Positions 10,388 through 23,234 of a DNA stretch of 64,000 bases are shown one piece after another. Each line of letters starts with the position of its first letter. The stretch's first letter is position 1. This DNA comes from Zancudomyces culisetae (Eukaryota; Kickxellomycota; Harpellomycetes; Harpellales; Legeriomycetaceae), in NCBI GenBank assembly GCA_001969505.1, contig LSSK01000203.1, positions 1 through 64,000 of the forward strand. The letters run 5' to 3'. The notes beneath the pieces are model-generated. The model had not been told where the DNA came from and did no database searches. It saw only the letters and a list, made by a program, of their open reading frames with translations. Position numbers and translations under genes: made by a program.

Positions 10388-12659
10388 AGTTTGTGCAATG
10401 TTAGGTTAGATAATGCTCAGTTTACATTGGATTAGTTGATATGATGTATATATCGTATCCCTTACTCAACATAAAGGTTATCGCTGCAAGGTTTTTTTAA
10501 ATTTTTGTTATTAATGCTAAGTATGATTATTATTCCCGTTCCTATCTGCGCTGCAAAAGTATTAGGCAAACCAACATTTATATTAAAGTGTAGATACTTG
10601 TCCAAGTTTGGATGTGCACCAAACAAACTTGATATGCTGTAGTCCAGTACAAACCAAATTATCAAATATTAAAATTACTATAAATAAAACACAAAAAGAA
10701 CAAAGACTAGAACACATATATTAATATGGTATAGTGCATTACTTTGGCTCCATTTCAGCACATCCTTTATTCTTTTTTGTTTTTTTTTGCTTTGTGAATG
10801 GTATCCACTATGGTTATCTAATTAATTAAATTTCTGAACTCTGGAATCCTCACTTGCGTTGTATTGGGATATACCACTCCAAAGCATCAATGATCCAGAT
10901 TGTATGGCCAGTGCTGCTCGGCTTTTAAGGATTTATGCTGCAGTCTCTAATTGAAGTTTCTATTTGCCGAAATGAAATATACTAGCCCAAAGCAGAAATT
11001 AACAGAAATAATGGCATATAAGAGGAAAATTACTCTCCATATTATGACAAATTCTGCTTACAGAACTAGAACCCACAAATAAAACAAATCAAATATCAAG
11101 ATATTATAGTACTTGACAAGTACTGGTTACAAATATACATGGTGATAGCAATTGCAGTTAACATTAAAATTACCTATTATGCTACCTTACGTGTGGAAAC
11201 TCACAACTGCGTGATATTAAGAAAATATGCTCAAGTCTTTTTACTCAAAGAAACCTGACCGCTGGCGTATCAAAAACAAAATTCCACAACAAGCATTAAA
11301 GTGCAACCAAGTTTCACATGTAGTTCACATTAATCACGCGCTATCCAGGCTCGTAAGAACGAAACTAAACCATTGTTATTGTTAATGTCACAACTCGCAA
11401 TGATATAGACTTTGTTTACAAATCCTGCTCAATTAAACACGCTATATCTATATTCGTACGTGCATGGATAAGGTACAAGCATCAGATTTAGTAAATCTTT
11501 CTGGAGACAAACACTAAACCGTAATACTTTTTCAAGATATCATTAAAAACATAGACCAATCTGACTAAATCTTTTAAATGCAAAGATTAGGGCTGCAAAT
11601 GCGCTATCTTTTTTTTTTTGAAGAAACTTTGAACTTTGGTGAACTACCTATGGTAAAAGTGAGCTTGTTTCCAGTTGAAAACCAGTCATGACTTTTTACC
11701 AAAACTACTATAGAATATAGAAGCACCCTTTATCGACCTCCCAGAAAACCATAGTAATAGATATTTCAATCTTTTGAAAGTGGTGGGGATTTGCGTTTGC
11801 GTTTGCGTTTGTGTCTGAGTTTGCCTTGCGCATGTAAGGCGTACTATTATTTTTAATAATATATACTATCTTCCTGGAGAAAGTTCTGTTACTCCGATAG
11901 TTATACCACATTATCTACTAAGTGGTACCTAAAAAATTACCACCAAACCTGAGTATGTTTAATCTCTTTTCCTTTATGTTGGTTATAGTGTAAATATTGT
12001 GTTTGAGGTGAGACTGGTTTTAATAGTGACTTTTTCAATAAAATTGTGCAACGATCTGCATGCTACGAATTTTAAGTTGCAGAGGTGTCTATCTGTAACT
12101 AGTTATTACATATTTCCTCAGACCAGCTAAACTTAACACCCCTTGCACTTTTCAATAGGAGAAAAAAAGAACATTTGTGTATTATCTCATACTTGTTAAT
12201 AAAGGCTCTCGGTCTATAGATTTATAAATAGGTTCAAGACCTAAGGAAAATAAAACTGTGTTATTAAAATACATACCCGAGAATATTAGCTGGCATTTAA
12301 CCCGAATTAATGGCAATCGATTTACAAATTCATATTAACGCTAAAATGACGAATGATCATAGTTAAAGTGTTGGAAATACTCATATACTGAACACTGTAC
12401 CCATCATCCCTATGCTAAGAAAGAAGACAATTAAGAGGGCAGAGAAATTAGGTGAAAAAGGTTTATTTAGGGTGTTTTTTTCTTGTTCTTCCCTACTCCA
12501 AATCCAAAGTGTACGCAAAATACTTTTATCAAGGTAAGCAAAAATAACATGGAGGTTCAGTTAAAGCTTAAGTATCCCAATAAAATCTAAAAAAGCAGAC
12601 AAAAGGAAAAAACAAAAAAGAAGAGACAAGACTGAAGACGAATCAAAAGACCTGCAAGA
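10388..12659. other. Long gene-free spacer
   Basis: About 2.3 kb, AT-rich. It contains a short GCGTTT repeat at 11791-11811. No tRNA-like box B, no long coding frame and no domain-like peptide found on either strand. Confidence 0.6.
11791..11811. repeat. GCGTTT hexanucleotide repeat
   Basis: Three and a half perfect copies of GCGTTT in a non-coding spacer. Confidence 0.85.
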
Positions 12660-13744
<1,085 letters not shown>

Positions 13745-15893
13745 CTTGAATTTCAAAATTTAACTATATATATTGAGTAAGTTTCTCTAACAGAAAGAGT
13801 TTTATTTTATAATGTAAAAAAGTTTTTAAGCTTTTGTCAAAAGGCTATTTGTGTAAAAAAAAGAGTAAGCAGAAACAGAAATATTGGGGAGGACATAAAA
13901 TGAATGAAAATCTCTGGAAAATTGTTAATTACTTTGCTTTTTGGTTTTTGCGCTTTTTTTTAGCTTTTTTTCATACAAATGCTTGGTGCTCATATATTTC
14001 TCGGAACAAAGGCCAATTTCAAAACAACTTGAAAAGTTGTTTTGCAAAAATTAATTTGAAAAATGATGGAATGCTACTTTTTTTTTTCCAAATTCTATTG
14101 TTGGAAATGGGCATTATCCTCTTCCATTGGCATTAGGTGACATTTCAGAGCTTTGCTATTGAGCTTGTGGTTGTGTTTTTATCATGCTAGTCAATTCGTT
14201 TCCCGTTCATTATTTGCATCACTACTCCCACATACTTTCATTCATCTAACAATTTACTGGACACTACATTTAACATAGAATACTTGCTCATTTACCACCT
14301 TGATGTTTACTTTTATTTTGAGTACATGGTAAATAGCACCCCTTATTTTTGTTGTTTGGTGCAGAAACAGGTTCGGTTGTGCTAGATTATGGCTATTCAT
14401 TTTGAATTATGGGTGTGAAGTGCTACCAAAATTAAATTGCCCTTTAGCCCTTTGGTCCCTTTAAACTACGGCTCTTGTTTATTCGTCTAGTTTCGCTATA
14501 TGCATATTGAAACCACCAAACAGCGCCTTTCATTGCGTACACTTATCAAATAACAATTTTCCATGGTGTTCCACCAGATCTTGAAGAAAAATATTTTTTA
14601 ATTTTACATGAAAAAAGGAGCTTTTAATCCTTTTTATTTTGCTTTACAAATTGGGTGATTACTAATATGACCAGGGCAAATTATGTAGCAAAATGGAAAA
14701 CAAGATAAACCGCCGGGTAATTGAAAGAGGAAAAAGGGAAATCCCATATTTGAATTCTTGCAAATTTTTTATAGATTTAATTGGGTTCAAATTTGCCATC
14801 TGTAAAGAAATCATCTCCAAATTACCAGCTAATCTCAAGCTAAATTAACATGCATGAAAAAAAGGCCTGTTAAAGGCATGTGTTAGTTTTGTCCTCGATT
14901 TTAAATTACCACAAAGAAAGGAATTGACTATTTTTTTGCTTATACTACACCGAAAGTTATGATGTAACATTCAACATACCCATTACATGGTTAGTTAAGA
15001 CTACGCTTCTCAGAAGTGTAATGGATTTGAGTCGGTAGCTTGTAGAGTAAAAATTAAAATCAGCTGAACAGGCATCTGGACAGTTTTTTTCTGGATTTAT
15101 TGATGTCAGCAAAGCACAACCATAATAAAAAGATATGATGAAGTATCACTTACGCGGAGTCAAGTTTATCATTATAGTGTCGTGTTTACCACCTTGATAT
15201 TACCACCCGTCGTCATAATGACGAGGGTAATGCATGCGGGGTATTTGTATCAGTTATTATTCTTTTGAACTTTACCTCTATTACAGACTCAACTAATGGG
15301 TAAAATAATAGCAGAATGGATAGTATACTTAAAATAAAAACAAAAATACAATGTGGTAACAATGAATGGATTGCGGGTATCTAGGTATCATTCATCTAAG
15401 TACGTGTTGGTCTTTGTCCTAAGAAGGGATACAGGTATCGGGCTGATACGTTGTGAAAAGTACTATCCATAAATGCGTGAGCAATTTACTTGAAGATGCT
15501 ATTATGTATAGGCGTAGTTACTTTACAATCATCCAGGCATGTGATATCAATGTTTATTTTTACGTCAATTTATTGTTGATTAGTACCAGTAAAAACTATG
15601 TGACATCAATGATCCAGCACAACGACTCGGAAAATTTGTGAAAAGTGTGGTTTGTTACACTTGGGATCAAACCCGCAGCACTTGGATTTTTTTGTTTTGC
15701 ACCTATAATGTGTAAAACAAAAATACAACTGGCGAATAAAAGCTGCAAAAATTGAATGGAAGGCACAATGGTTACTACAATGAAAAGGAAATGGACGGGA
15801 AATTGGTAAATTTGAATACCAAAAAACATTCAAAGTAACAAGCGTAGCCAAGGTTCATTTGGAAAGAAAGGTAAGAAGAAATGGATTTTCAAT
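13745..15893. other. Divergent spacer between UBC4 and RAD26
   Basis: About 2.1 kb without a recognisable gene. Short open frames (for example at 13834-14136) look like AT-rich noise: Phe/Lys-rich, with no family resemblance. Confidence 0.6.
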
Positions 15894-18800
15894 ATGGAAC
15901 TAAATTATGAAAAAAACAACATAGTACCACAGAGAGCGGCAGCGAGAAAGGCAAACAAAGTTTTCAGGGATTGCCACGAGATCTCGGAATCAGAAAAAGA
16001 GGATACTACCTTTAATAAGAGCCATACACATGTTATCGAGGAGGAGAATAAAAGATCAGATACAAATTTTGCAGAAGAAAAGGAGAAAGACGATCAAGAG
16101 TCATGCAATGAAATAGAAGTCGACAACTACGAAGACGAAGAAGACGAGGAATGGCGACCAAGAACTAAAGATGAACGTGGAAGTGAAAGTGAGATCGAAA
16201 ATGAAAAGGGAACCGATACTGAATATTCGGACTCAGATCTAGAGATTGATCCATACACCATTGATACAAGAAAACTAAAAAAGAGAAATAGTAAAGGAGA
16301 GGATGATGGGGATGAAGGACGATATCAACGTAGAGTGAAAGCGTGGAGAAAGGATAGGAGAAAAAGAAGAAAAGAAGCGGAAGGTAAAACATATTTTAGT
16401 AAAGGCAAGGAAAAGAAAGAAGAGGAAGAATATCTCGATGATCCAAGTGGAAGCGATGAGGAGCTTGAGAGCAATGAACAGGTATTAAGAATTCCAAAGT
16501 GCATATGGGATAAATTATATGAATATCAAAAAGAAGGTATCAAATGGATGTTTGAAAGGTATAGTGTAGGGGAGGGAGAGGGAGGGATTTTGGGGGATGA
16601 AATGGGATTAGGAAAGACAGTTCAAGTGGCAGGCTATATAGCATCAATGTACCATAGCAAACTATTACAAAGTGATGACGAAAATGGGGCTGGAGTTGGG
16701 ATTGGAGTTTTGAAACCCACTCTAATAGTTTGTCCGACGACACTGATAAGACAGTGGGTTAGGGAAATAAATAAGTGGTGGGCACCACTTAGGGTTATTG
16801 TATTGCATGCTGAGGGAAGCGGTATAATAGTTGAGACGAGTAAAAGGCGGAAGAAGGGAGAAGATAGCGAGTATTGTGATGACTATGGCCTTGATAATGA
16901 TTCTGTCTACTACAGTGGTAAAGGTAAAGGCAAAAGCGAGAATGATAATGAGGACAGGAACAAATACAACAATGCGAAACAGAAGAGTAAAGGGGGATTG
17001 GGAGCAGAAGGATCTGCAAGCAAAAAATGGCAACGGGAGATCGAAGATAGTGGTAGCGAAGATATGTGGGAGCACGACGCATTTGGGTGGCGCGTAAGAA
17101 AACGCAAACACAAGCATCGAGCGTATATGATACAAAAAAGTGGTAAAAAGCTAAAAACAAAGAGAGAAGGGCATCGTCTATCAACAGAAAGGGATGAGGC
17201 CATTTGTGATCTGATCAAACGAGTGAAAACCGAGGGGCATGTAATGATAACAAGCTATGGTGGACTAAAGCAGTATGTTGAACATCTCAAAACAACAAAA
17301 TGGGGGTATTTAATATTGGATGAGGGTCATATGATTAAAAATCCAGGCACTCAAGTGACACAGGCGGCAAAACAAATTGAAGCAGGACATCGACTGGTTG
17401 TTAGCGGTACACCTGTACAAAATAGTTTGATAGAGTTGTGGTCTGTTTTTGATTTTGTGTTTCCTGGGAAATTGGGAAGTCTAGAAGAGTATATAAAGAA
17501 GGTGGAAGATCCAATAACCAATGGCAAAAAAGGAGAAGCTGGGGGTGAGGGAGAAAGTTTTGGTACAAAGAGAAAGCGGACACGCAAAATATTAGAGGCG
17601 TTGAGTCGAATGATTGGGCCCTATATTTTGAGGAGGGAAAAAAGTATGCTGAAAGAACTGAATAGCGGAGAAAGTGATGATGAAGATGTACAGGGAAAAA
17701 GTGGGACCGGAATGGAAGGGAAAGGGAAGATGAGGCATGAGGAGTATATAGTGATGTGTGGGCTAACAGATACCCAAAAAAAGTTGTATACTCGGTTTTT
17801 GGATGGTGAAGAAATGGCAAGAATCCTTAGCGGGAACCTACAAGTTTTATATGGAATAGATTACTTGCGCAAAGTAACGAACCACCCTTGGTTGGTTTTG
17901 ATGAATAGACAGAACAGACCTGGCCTCAACTTGGGAGATAATTGTCAAGATTTTCGGGAAAGTTCAAGTGATAATATTGAACAAGGCCCTAAAAAAAGCA
18001 TCGAGACGGAGGCTGATCTTGTTTTGAATCAGATTGAGATAATGGATAGTGGCAAAATGAAAGCACTAGATTCGTTAATAGATGATTTGATAGTAAAGGA
18101 AATGTTTGATGGAAGTGATTCTAATGGTAATAACAATGCAACTTCTGAAGACACTAATAATCAAACTAGCAATAACAAGATTTTGGTGTTTGCTCAAACT
18201 AGACAAATGTTAAATATAATTGAGAAGTACATTGTATCAGCTAAACAGATTTCATATCTACGGTTGGATGGTACAACTCCGCTGCACAAACGTCATGTGC
18301 TGGTAGACACATTCAACAACGATCCAACGGTCAAAATCTTTCTGTTGACTACACGGGTTGGTGGACTGGGGCTGAACCTAGCAAGTGCAAACACTGTGAT
18401 AATGTATGATCCAGATTGGAACCCGGCGGTGGATTCACAAGCAAAGCATCGCGCATTGAGGATATCGGCCATTGACCAAAACAATGGTGGTGCTAAAAAG
18501 ATAGTGAAAATTTACAGACTGATATGTGGCGGCTGTATTGAAGAAAAGATTTTAATTAAACAAATGTACAAAACTGACTTGTCGAATTCTGTACTGGAAT
18601 CAAACGCTGCAATCTGCAATGATACCTCTGAAACCGTGGATGAAAATAATGTCAAGACGGAATATGGCGAAAACAAAAGGCCCAAGAAAAAAAAGAAAGG
18701 TGACTTATTATTTAAATTCAAAACAGAAAATATAAGACAGCTGTTTAGCCTCGATAGCGACCCTGAGCATAAGAAAAGTAATGGATATTTATCAAACACG

Positions 18801-19871
18801 AGTAATCTAATTATTACAAAGCTTCAAGAAGATTATAATACCCAAAACTCCACTACAAAACTCGTAAAGTTTGACCCAATCATGTCAAGTCTCCTAAAAC
18901 TCACTACTACGAGCCGCTCTTCTTCTTCAGCCTCGTCACATAAAAATTCAAAAGCACCAACACCCAATTCAAAAAACAGAAAAAGGGACAAATCAACCGG
19001 CGTGACATCTGGTTTTGACCTCGATATTGATCACCACTCAGACTGTAGTAGCAATAACACAAGCTACGATGAAGATGATGTTGAGCTGCAATTTGACTCT
19101 GGCTCAAACTCCAATAAGGAGTGCAACCAAGATATGTTTAAAAACGCAGTTCCTTTAAATAGCAGGAGGCGGCTTAATAGTAAAGTTTTTAGGTCATTCA
19201 AGGACAGTTTTATCGATGACAAATATGATGCTCGCGTCTCACAGCCACCAGGAAGCACACGTATAAATCCAATTGAAATTTCAAATGTGGCAGACACAAA
19301 GACTACACCCCTGGCACCAAATGCACCAAATGCACCAATCACGACTATTCCTACTTTGAACCATTTAATGTCTTTTTCCCTATTTGGTCAGTTGGATTTG
19401 CCTATTTTTAAAACATATTTGCAAAAAAACGACACCAATTCATCTAGTATCAGCAACAGAAATGGTATCAGCTTTAGTGTGGCTGAGCTGCAAGGAAAGT
19501 TGTTGGATATAAGAAACTTTTTTATGACACAGTGTAGGAACCATTCATGTTTGCAGTCAACACTGCTAAAGGCATTTACTCACATCGCACCCCCATCAAC
19601 TCATTTATCTCACTCACCATCCATACCACCACCAGTCTTGTCGCCAATTGGCAATACTGGTGATTTACTTTCAGAGATAAATTTTATTTTAGATCTAACT
19701 AGTCTAATCGCCAACAAGTCCAAGGTTTCTATAGGCGCTCTTGGTACCGAAAATGTCAGCAACAAGAGCTCCACTATTAAAAGTTCTATTTTATTCACTA
19801 AAAAAAGACCTGTCATCAAATCCGGCGCATTACCTCCATCCTTGTATTTGAGCGGTATTAGCGGTGGTGCA

Positions 19872-19910
<39 letters not shown>

Positions 19911-19946
19911 AAAATATTATGGATTTTGGATAAAAGATTCTGGTAA
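15894..19946 (+). CDS. RAD26: Rad26/CSB (ERCC6) SNF2-family ATPase for transcription-coupled repair
   Basis: DNA-dependent ATPase that acts on RNA polymerase II stalled at lesions. It is 1350 residues in one exon. An acidic N-terminus (about 1-200) precedes the helicase core: motif I GDEMGLGKTVQ near residue 235, motif Ia PTTLIRQW, motif II LDEGH near 476 (the DEGH variant typical of Rad26), motif III SGTPVQNSLIELW, then FDFVFPGKLG and ILRREK, also Rad26-like. The second lobe has ILVFAQTRQM near 763, RLDGTT, LLTTRVGGLGLNL and DPDWNPAVDSQAKHRALRIS. The family's motif VI ends RIGQ; here Gly-Gln are replaced by Ser-Ala, although the two arginines remain. An insertion of about 150 residues rich in Lys/Asp/Asn lies between motifs Ia and II. 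The C-terminus is Ser/Asn-rich, with a poly-Ser tract coded by an AGC repeat, ending ILDKRFW. ATG at 15894 is the first in frame. Confidence 0.92.
19873..19911 (+). repeat. AGC trinucleotide repeat in RAD26
   Basis: About ten AGC units followed by AAC, read as poly-Ser then poly-Asn near the C-terminus of RAD26. Confidence 0.95.
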
Positions 19947-20180
19947 GCCCTCGCACACTTTACACACACCACCACAATCACAAAGACGAACATAAATGCA
20001 AAGGGGGTCTTTATCCAATAATATCGCCTATATACCCTGTCTTTTTCATTTTGACTGATCTGGCTTTTTCTTTAGATCCTCTCTTAGCACAACTAATATT
20101 ACCACATTTCATTTTTAGAATGTAGAGAATTATTAGGTTTTCTTTTAACTCTGTAGCGATACTTAAAATAATGTGGTTTA

Positions 20181-20670
20181 CTATGGTAAATGCAAAAATG
20201 GTTTTTTATACAGTACAAATAAGCATTTCTTACTCTGTTTATATGCCAAATTAGAATATACCACAATGATCGGAATGGTTGTAATTATGACCAACCAGCT
20301 ATTTTTACATTTGTTACATTGATTAGCTTTGTACAATATACTTTTGTCAGCAGTGAATATCATATTCAAAAAAAATGGTTTGGCAATTGATTCAAGGATT
20401 GTTCATGTGGCTTATCGATTGTTTGACTATACGCCACTAATTGAGTCGTGTACTCCTATCAACTTACCTTTTTTGCCGCCGGGACATGTGTTTAAATCCA
20501 GACTTATAGGCTTGTTGCTGCTGTCGCTTCTGGAAAATATCGGCTTGAGATTGGCTGTTAGTATCGATTTTAAATCGATTTGTTTTGGCTGAGTTGGCAT
20601 TGTTGGTATTACTGGAGTTGCTAGCACTGTTGGTGTTTGGTGTTTTGGGTTTGCCTTGTTGAGAATTCAT
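20181..20670 (-). CDS. Candidate small spliced single-pass membrane protein
   Basis: Not recognised with certainty. Exon 1 (20670-20468) codes an Asn/Ser/Thr/Gln-rich stretch ending KSGFKHMSRRQK and a clean donor AAG|GTAAGTT. Joining to the acceptor ATAG at 20299 gives a hydrophobic segment WLVIITTIPIIVVYSNLAYK that reads on from the basic SRRQK in a sensible way (positive-inside anchor). After that either the frame runs to the stop at 20181, or a second donor GTAAGA (intron from 20233) leads to an exon further downstream that ends REDLKKKPDQSK. The MSR..K start of the last part of exon 1 followed by one membrane span is faintly like cytochrome-oxidase assembly factor Pet117, but the expected downstream motif is not clear. 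Convergent with RAD26, divergent from the SNARE gene. Confidence 0.4.
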
Positions 20671-21335
20671 CTTTATTTTTGTGTTTGCGTTACTTGTACT
20701 TTTGGATAAAAGTTATTTTTTCCGCGTTATTCCGTATTTGTAGATTCTTCTTTGTAGCAGTCTCCGTTAATTTTTTTTAAAATACACGATATATGAAATA
20801 AAAGGTTTTTGAATCAGCGATTCCAGAAACGAATTTACAAAATATTGGCGATTATGTTCATATTTTATCATCTATGGTAGTTTTAAATTGCCTTTTTTCG
20901 ATTTATGGGTTGATTCCCGAGCAAAGTTAATTTGGCATTCTGGTTCTACGCTTGGAAAAATCTACGGAAAAAATAAAAGCTGGTCACGAGAAAATAAACA
21001 AACTGAGAAAGGGAAAATTCGCAAATTACCCAGACCCATGTTTTGCACCATTTCAATTTTAACCTCCTTTATTCACTACGGGAATGAAACTGGGAAAATA
21101 AAGCAGCAAATTAACAACCCGGCATATTTAAGCAAGTAAATATATTAATAAGTTCGAGTAGCTCCTGTTCCTTAATTATATTTTAAAAAAGTAAAAAAAC
21201 TGGTACGGGTTTATGGACACAAGCTAAACAAACAAAATACGCAAATTTTAATACATACTATAAAACAGTGACATATAATAGCAATTATAATAAATATATT
21301 TGAACAGATAAACGAGGTATAAATAAATCCTGGCA
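20671..21335. other. Divergent intergenic region before the SNARE gene
   Basis: About 660 nt. One 83-codon open frame (20888-21139) has no family resemblance. Probably promoter DNA. Confidence 0.55.
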
Positions 21336-22794
21336 ATGTCAAAAAACAAATCCAGCCAAAATTACCAGGGTGCAAGCTACAGCCCAATCCCAACCAATTC
21401 GCCCTCAAGATTCAGCGGAAGAAGTGCTAATAGTAATCTTGGTAGTCCAAATGTTGGTGCAAGCACCAGCGCTGGTAGTGGAATGGGAGCTAATAGAGGG
21501 ATTGTGTACTCCTTGGTTGCGAATAATAAAACCAAAGCAATTCTAGCCAAACATTCAATATCCTCAAACGATTATTCACAAGGTAGTACTCCGTCTAGAT
21601 ATGGACATTGATGTAGTTATACAATTTTAGGAACGAGTAATTTAATCGCAGGTCTGCTGTACTGAATTTATAGTGATAAAAGCCATTTTCGAACGAATGC
21701 CAAACACAAACTCAAAATTGTCATACGCTTACGAACGGTAGGTTATAAGTCTGTGTGATATCTTGATAAATAACTAAAATTATTGTTATACCAACTAACT
21801 GTTTCTGAAAACCTTTTTTTTCTTTTTTAAAAAAAAATAGAAACCTGTTTCATTATGCTTGTCAAAATGGATACATATTCCTGTGTGTAGCAAACGAAGA
21901 TTTTGGTAACACTATCTCCTTATTTGACTATCTAGTTATTAATTTGCTGAGCACGTTTTTTGAACTCAAAATTACAGGTTAACCATGATAAAATATGCTA
22001 GAACCTTTGATAATCCTTTATATCTTATCGAAACAGGACGAAGAATTCCCTTTGCCTTTCTAAAAGAAATTCAGTCGCAGTTTTTTACAACTTATAACAT
22101 TGACGATGCTGGCGACTACAGTGGAAACGAAAGCGATGATATCGATAGCAACGGGGCCACGCGAAAATATCTAGATTTTGAAAAAGTGCTTTATCGAGAA
22201 ATGGTAACCAATTCGTAAATTTTGTACTAGAACACATTTCAAGAGTATTGACAGAAGATAAATGTATCAACCTTAAGGAAAAATTTTATCATAGGATTGT
22301 ATATTATGAATACTCATCTCACTACCTGTATTATAGGCTCACTTTTCAAGGGACCAGAGCACTGATCCCATCAGGCATGTCCAAACGGAAATAAACCAAG
22401 TGAAAAATATTATGGTGCAAAATATAGAACGAGTGCTAGAAAGAGGCGATCGGATCGACACCTTGGTTGACAAGACGAATGCTTTATCTACAAACGCCTT
22501 TGCGTTTCGTCAGAAAAGTACGATGATTAGAAGGCAAATGTGGTGGAAAAACCAAAAACTTGTTTTTATGCTGATATGTTGCGTTTTTGTAAGTTCATTT
22601 TACGTTATACTTCACAGTGGTAACTATAAATTTATCGAATTACCGGTTCTCAAAAGAAATATCAACAATACTGTGAATAGGCTGCTTTCTATATCATTAT
22701 CTGCTCTATCTGTGGTTTTCCTTGTAAGTTATTTTTATATCATTTTTTTCCTGCATATGTTTGCCTACTTGTTGTAGGTACAAAGAGGTTGTGA
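21336..22794 (+). CDS. Longin R-SNARE of the VAMP7/Nyv1 type
   Basis: R-SNARE for fusion at the vacuole or late endosome. Exons: 21336-21582, 21674-21737, 21841-21905, 22037-22203, 22337-22588, 22681-22723, 22778-22794, giving about 284 residues. Residues 1-56 are a Gly/Ser/Asn-rich extension that most longin SNAREs lack. The longin domain follows: IVYSLVANNKTKAILAKHS, FERMPNTNSKLSYAYERNLF, YIFLCVANEDFG and AFLKEIQSQFFTTY. The SNARE motif NQVKNIMVQNIERVLERGDR carries the zero-layer Arg in VLER, followed by LVDKTNAL and the juxtamembrane RRQMWWKNQK. The membrane anchor is FMLICCVFAAFYIIICSICG, which appears only if the intron at 22589-22680 is removed. The last 54-nt intron is a multiple of three, so the final residues are uncertain (PCTKRL with splicing). 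CC in the anchor could be lipidated. Confidence 0.88.
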
Positions 22795-23234
22795 TTGATT
22801 GGTTTTAAAATTTAAATTGTATTTTCCGCTATTAATAGTTTGGAGTCATTGCAGGGCATAGTCTTTGAGTTTATGTATTTGGATGTTTGATTATTAGCAT
22901 TGCTGCATCATGTTATATTTTAGTGATGGGGCTCCTTACCGTTACCGTTACCGTTACCGTTATCCTTATTCCTACCCCAATTCGTACTTTTACTTTTGAT
23001 TTTATTAATACTATTATTATTACTTTTACTTTTACTTCCCCCCCCCCGGACTTATTCCCACTTTCATTTAACCCCAATAACACCCCTACACCTTCATATC
23101 CTACGCCCTTATCCATATCCCCTATTCTAGTTTTTTTTCACTTTATAAAGATTGGCGAATAATGATTATTTATTTACACATTTATTGATATACATATGGT
23201 ATAACATGTATTCAAGATCTAAATTTAATTACTG
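22795..23234. other. Convergent spacer with a GTTACC repeat
   Basis: About 440 nt between two gene ends, pyrimidine-rich, with a GTTACC repeat at 22936-22964 and a run of C near 23040. No gene seen. Confidence 0.6.
22936..22964. repeat. GTTACC hexanucleotide repeat
   Basis: About four copies of CCGTTA in the spacer between the SNARE and ATS1-like genes. Confidence 0.9.
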
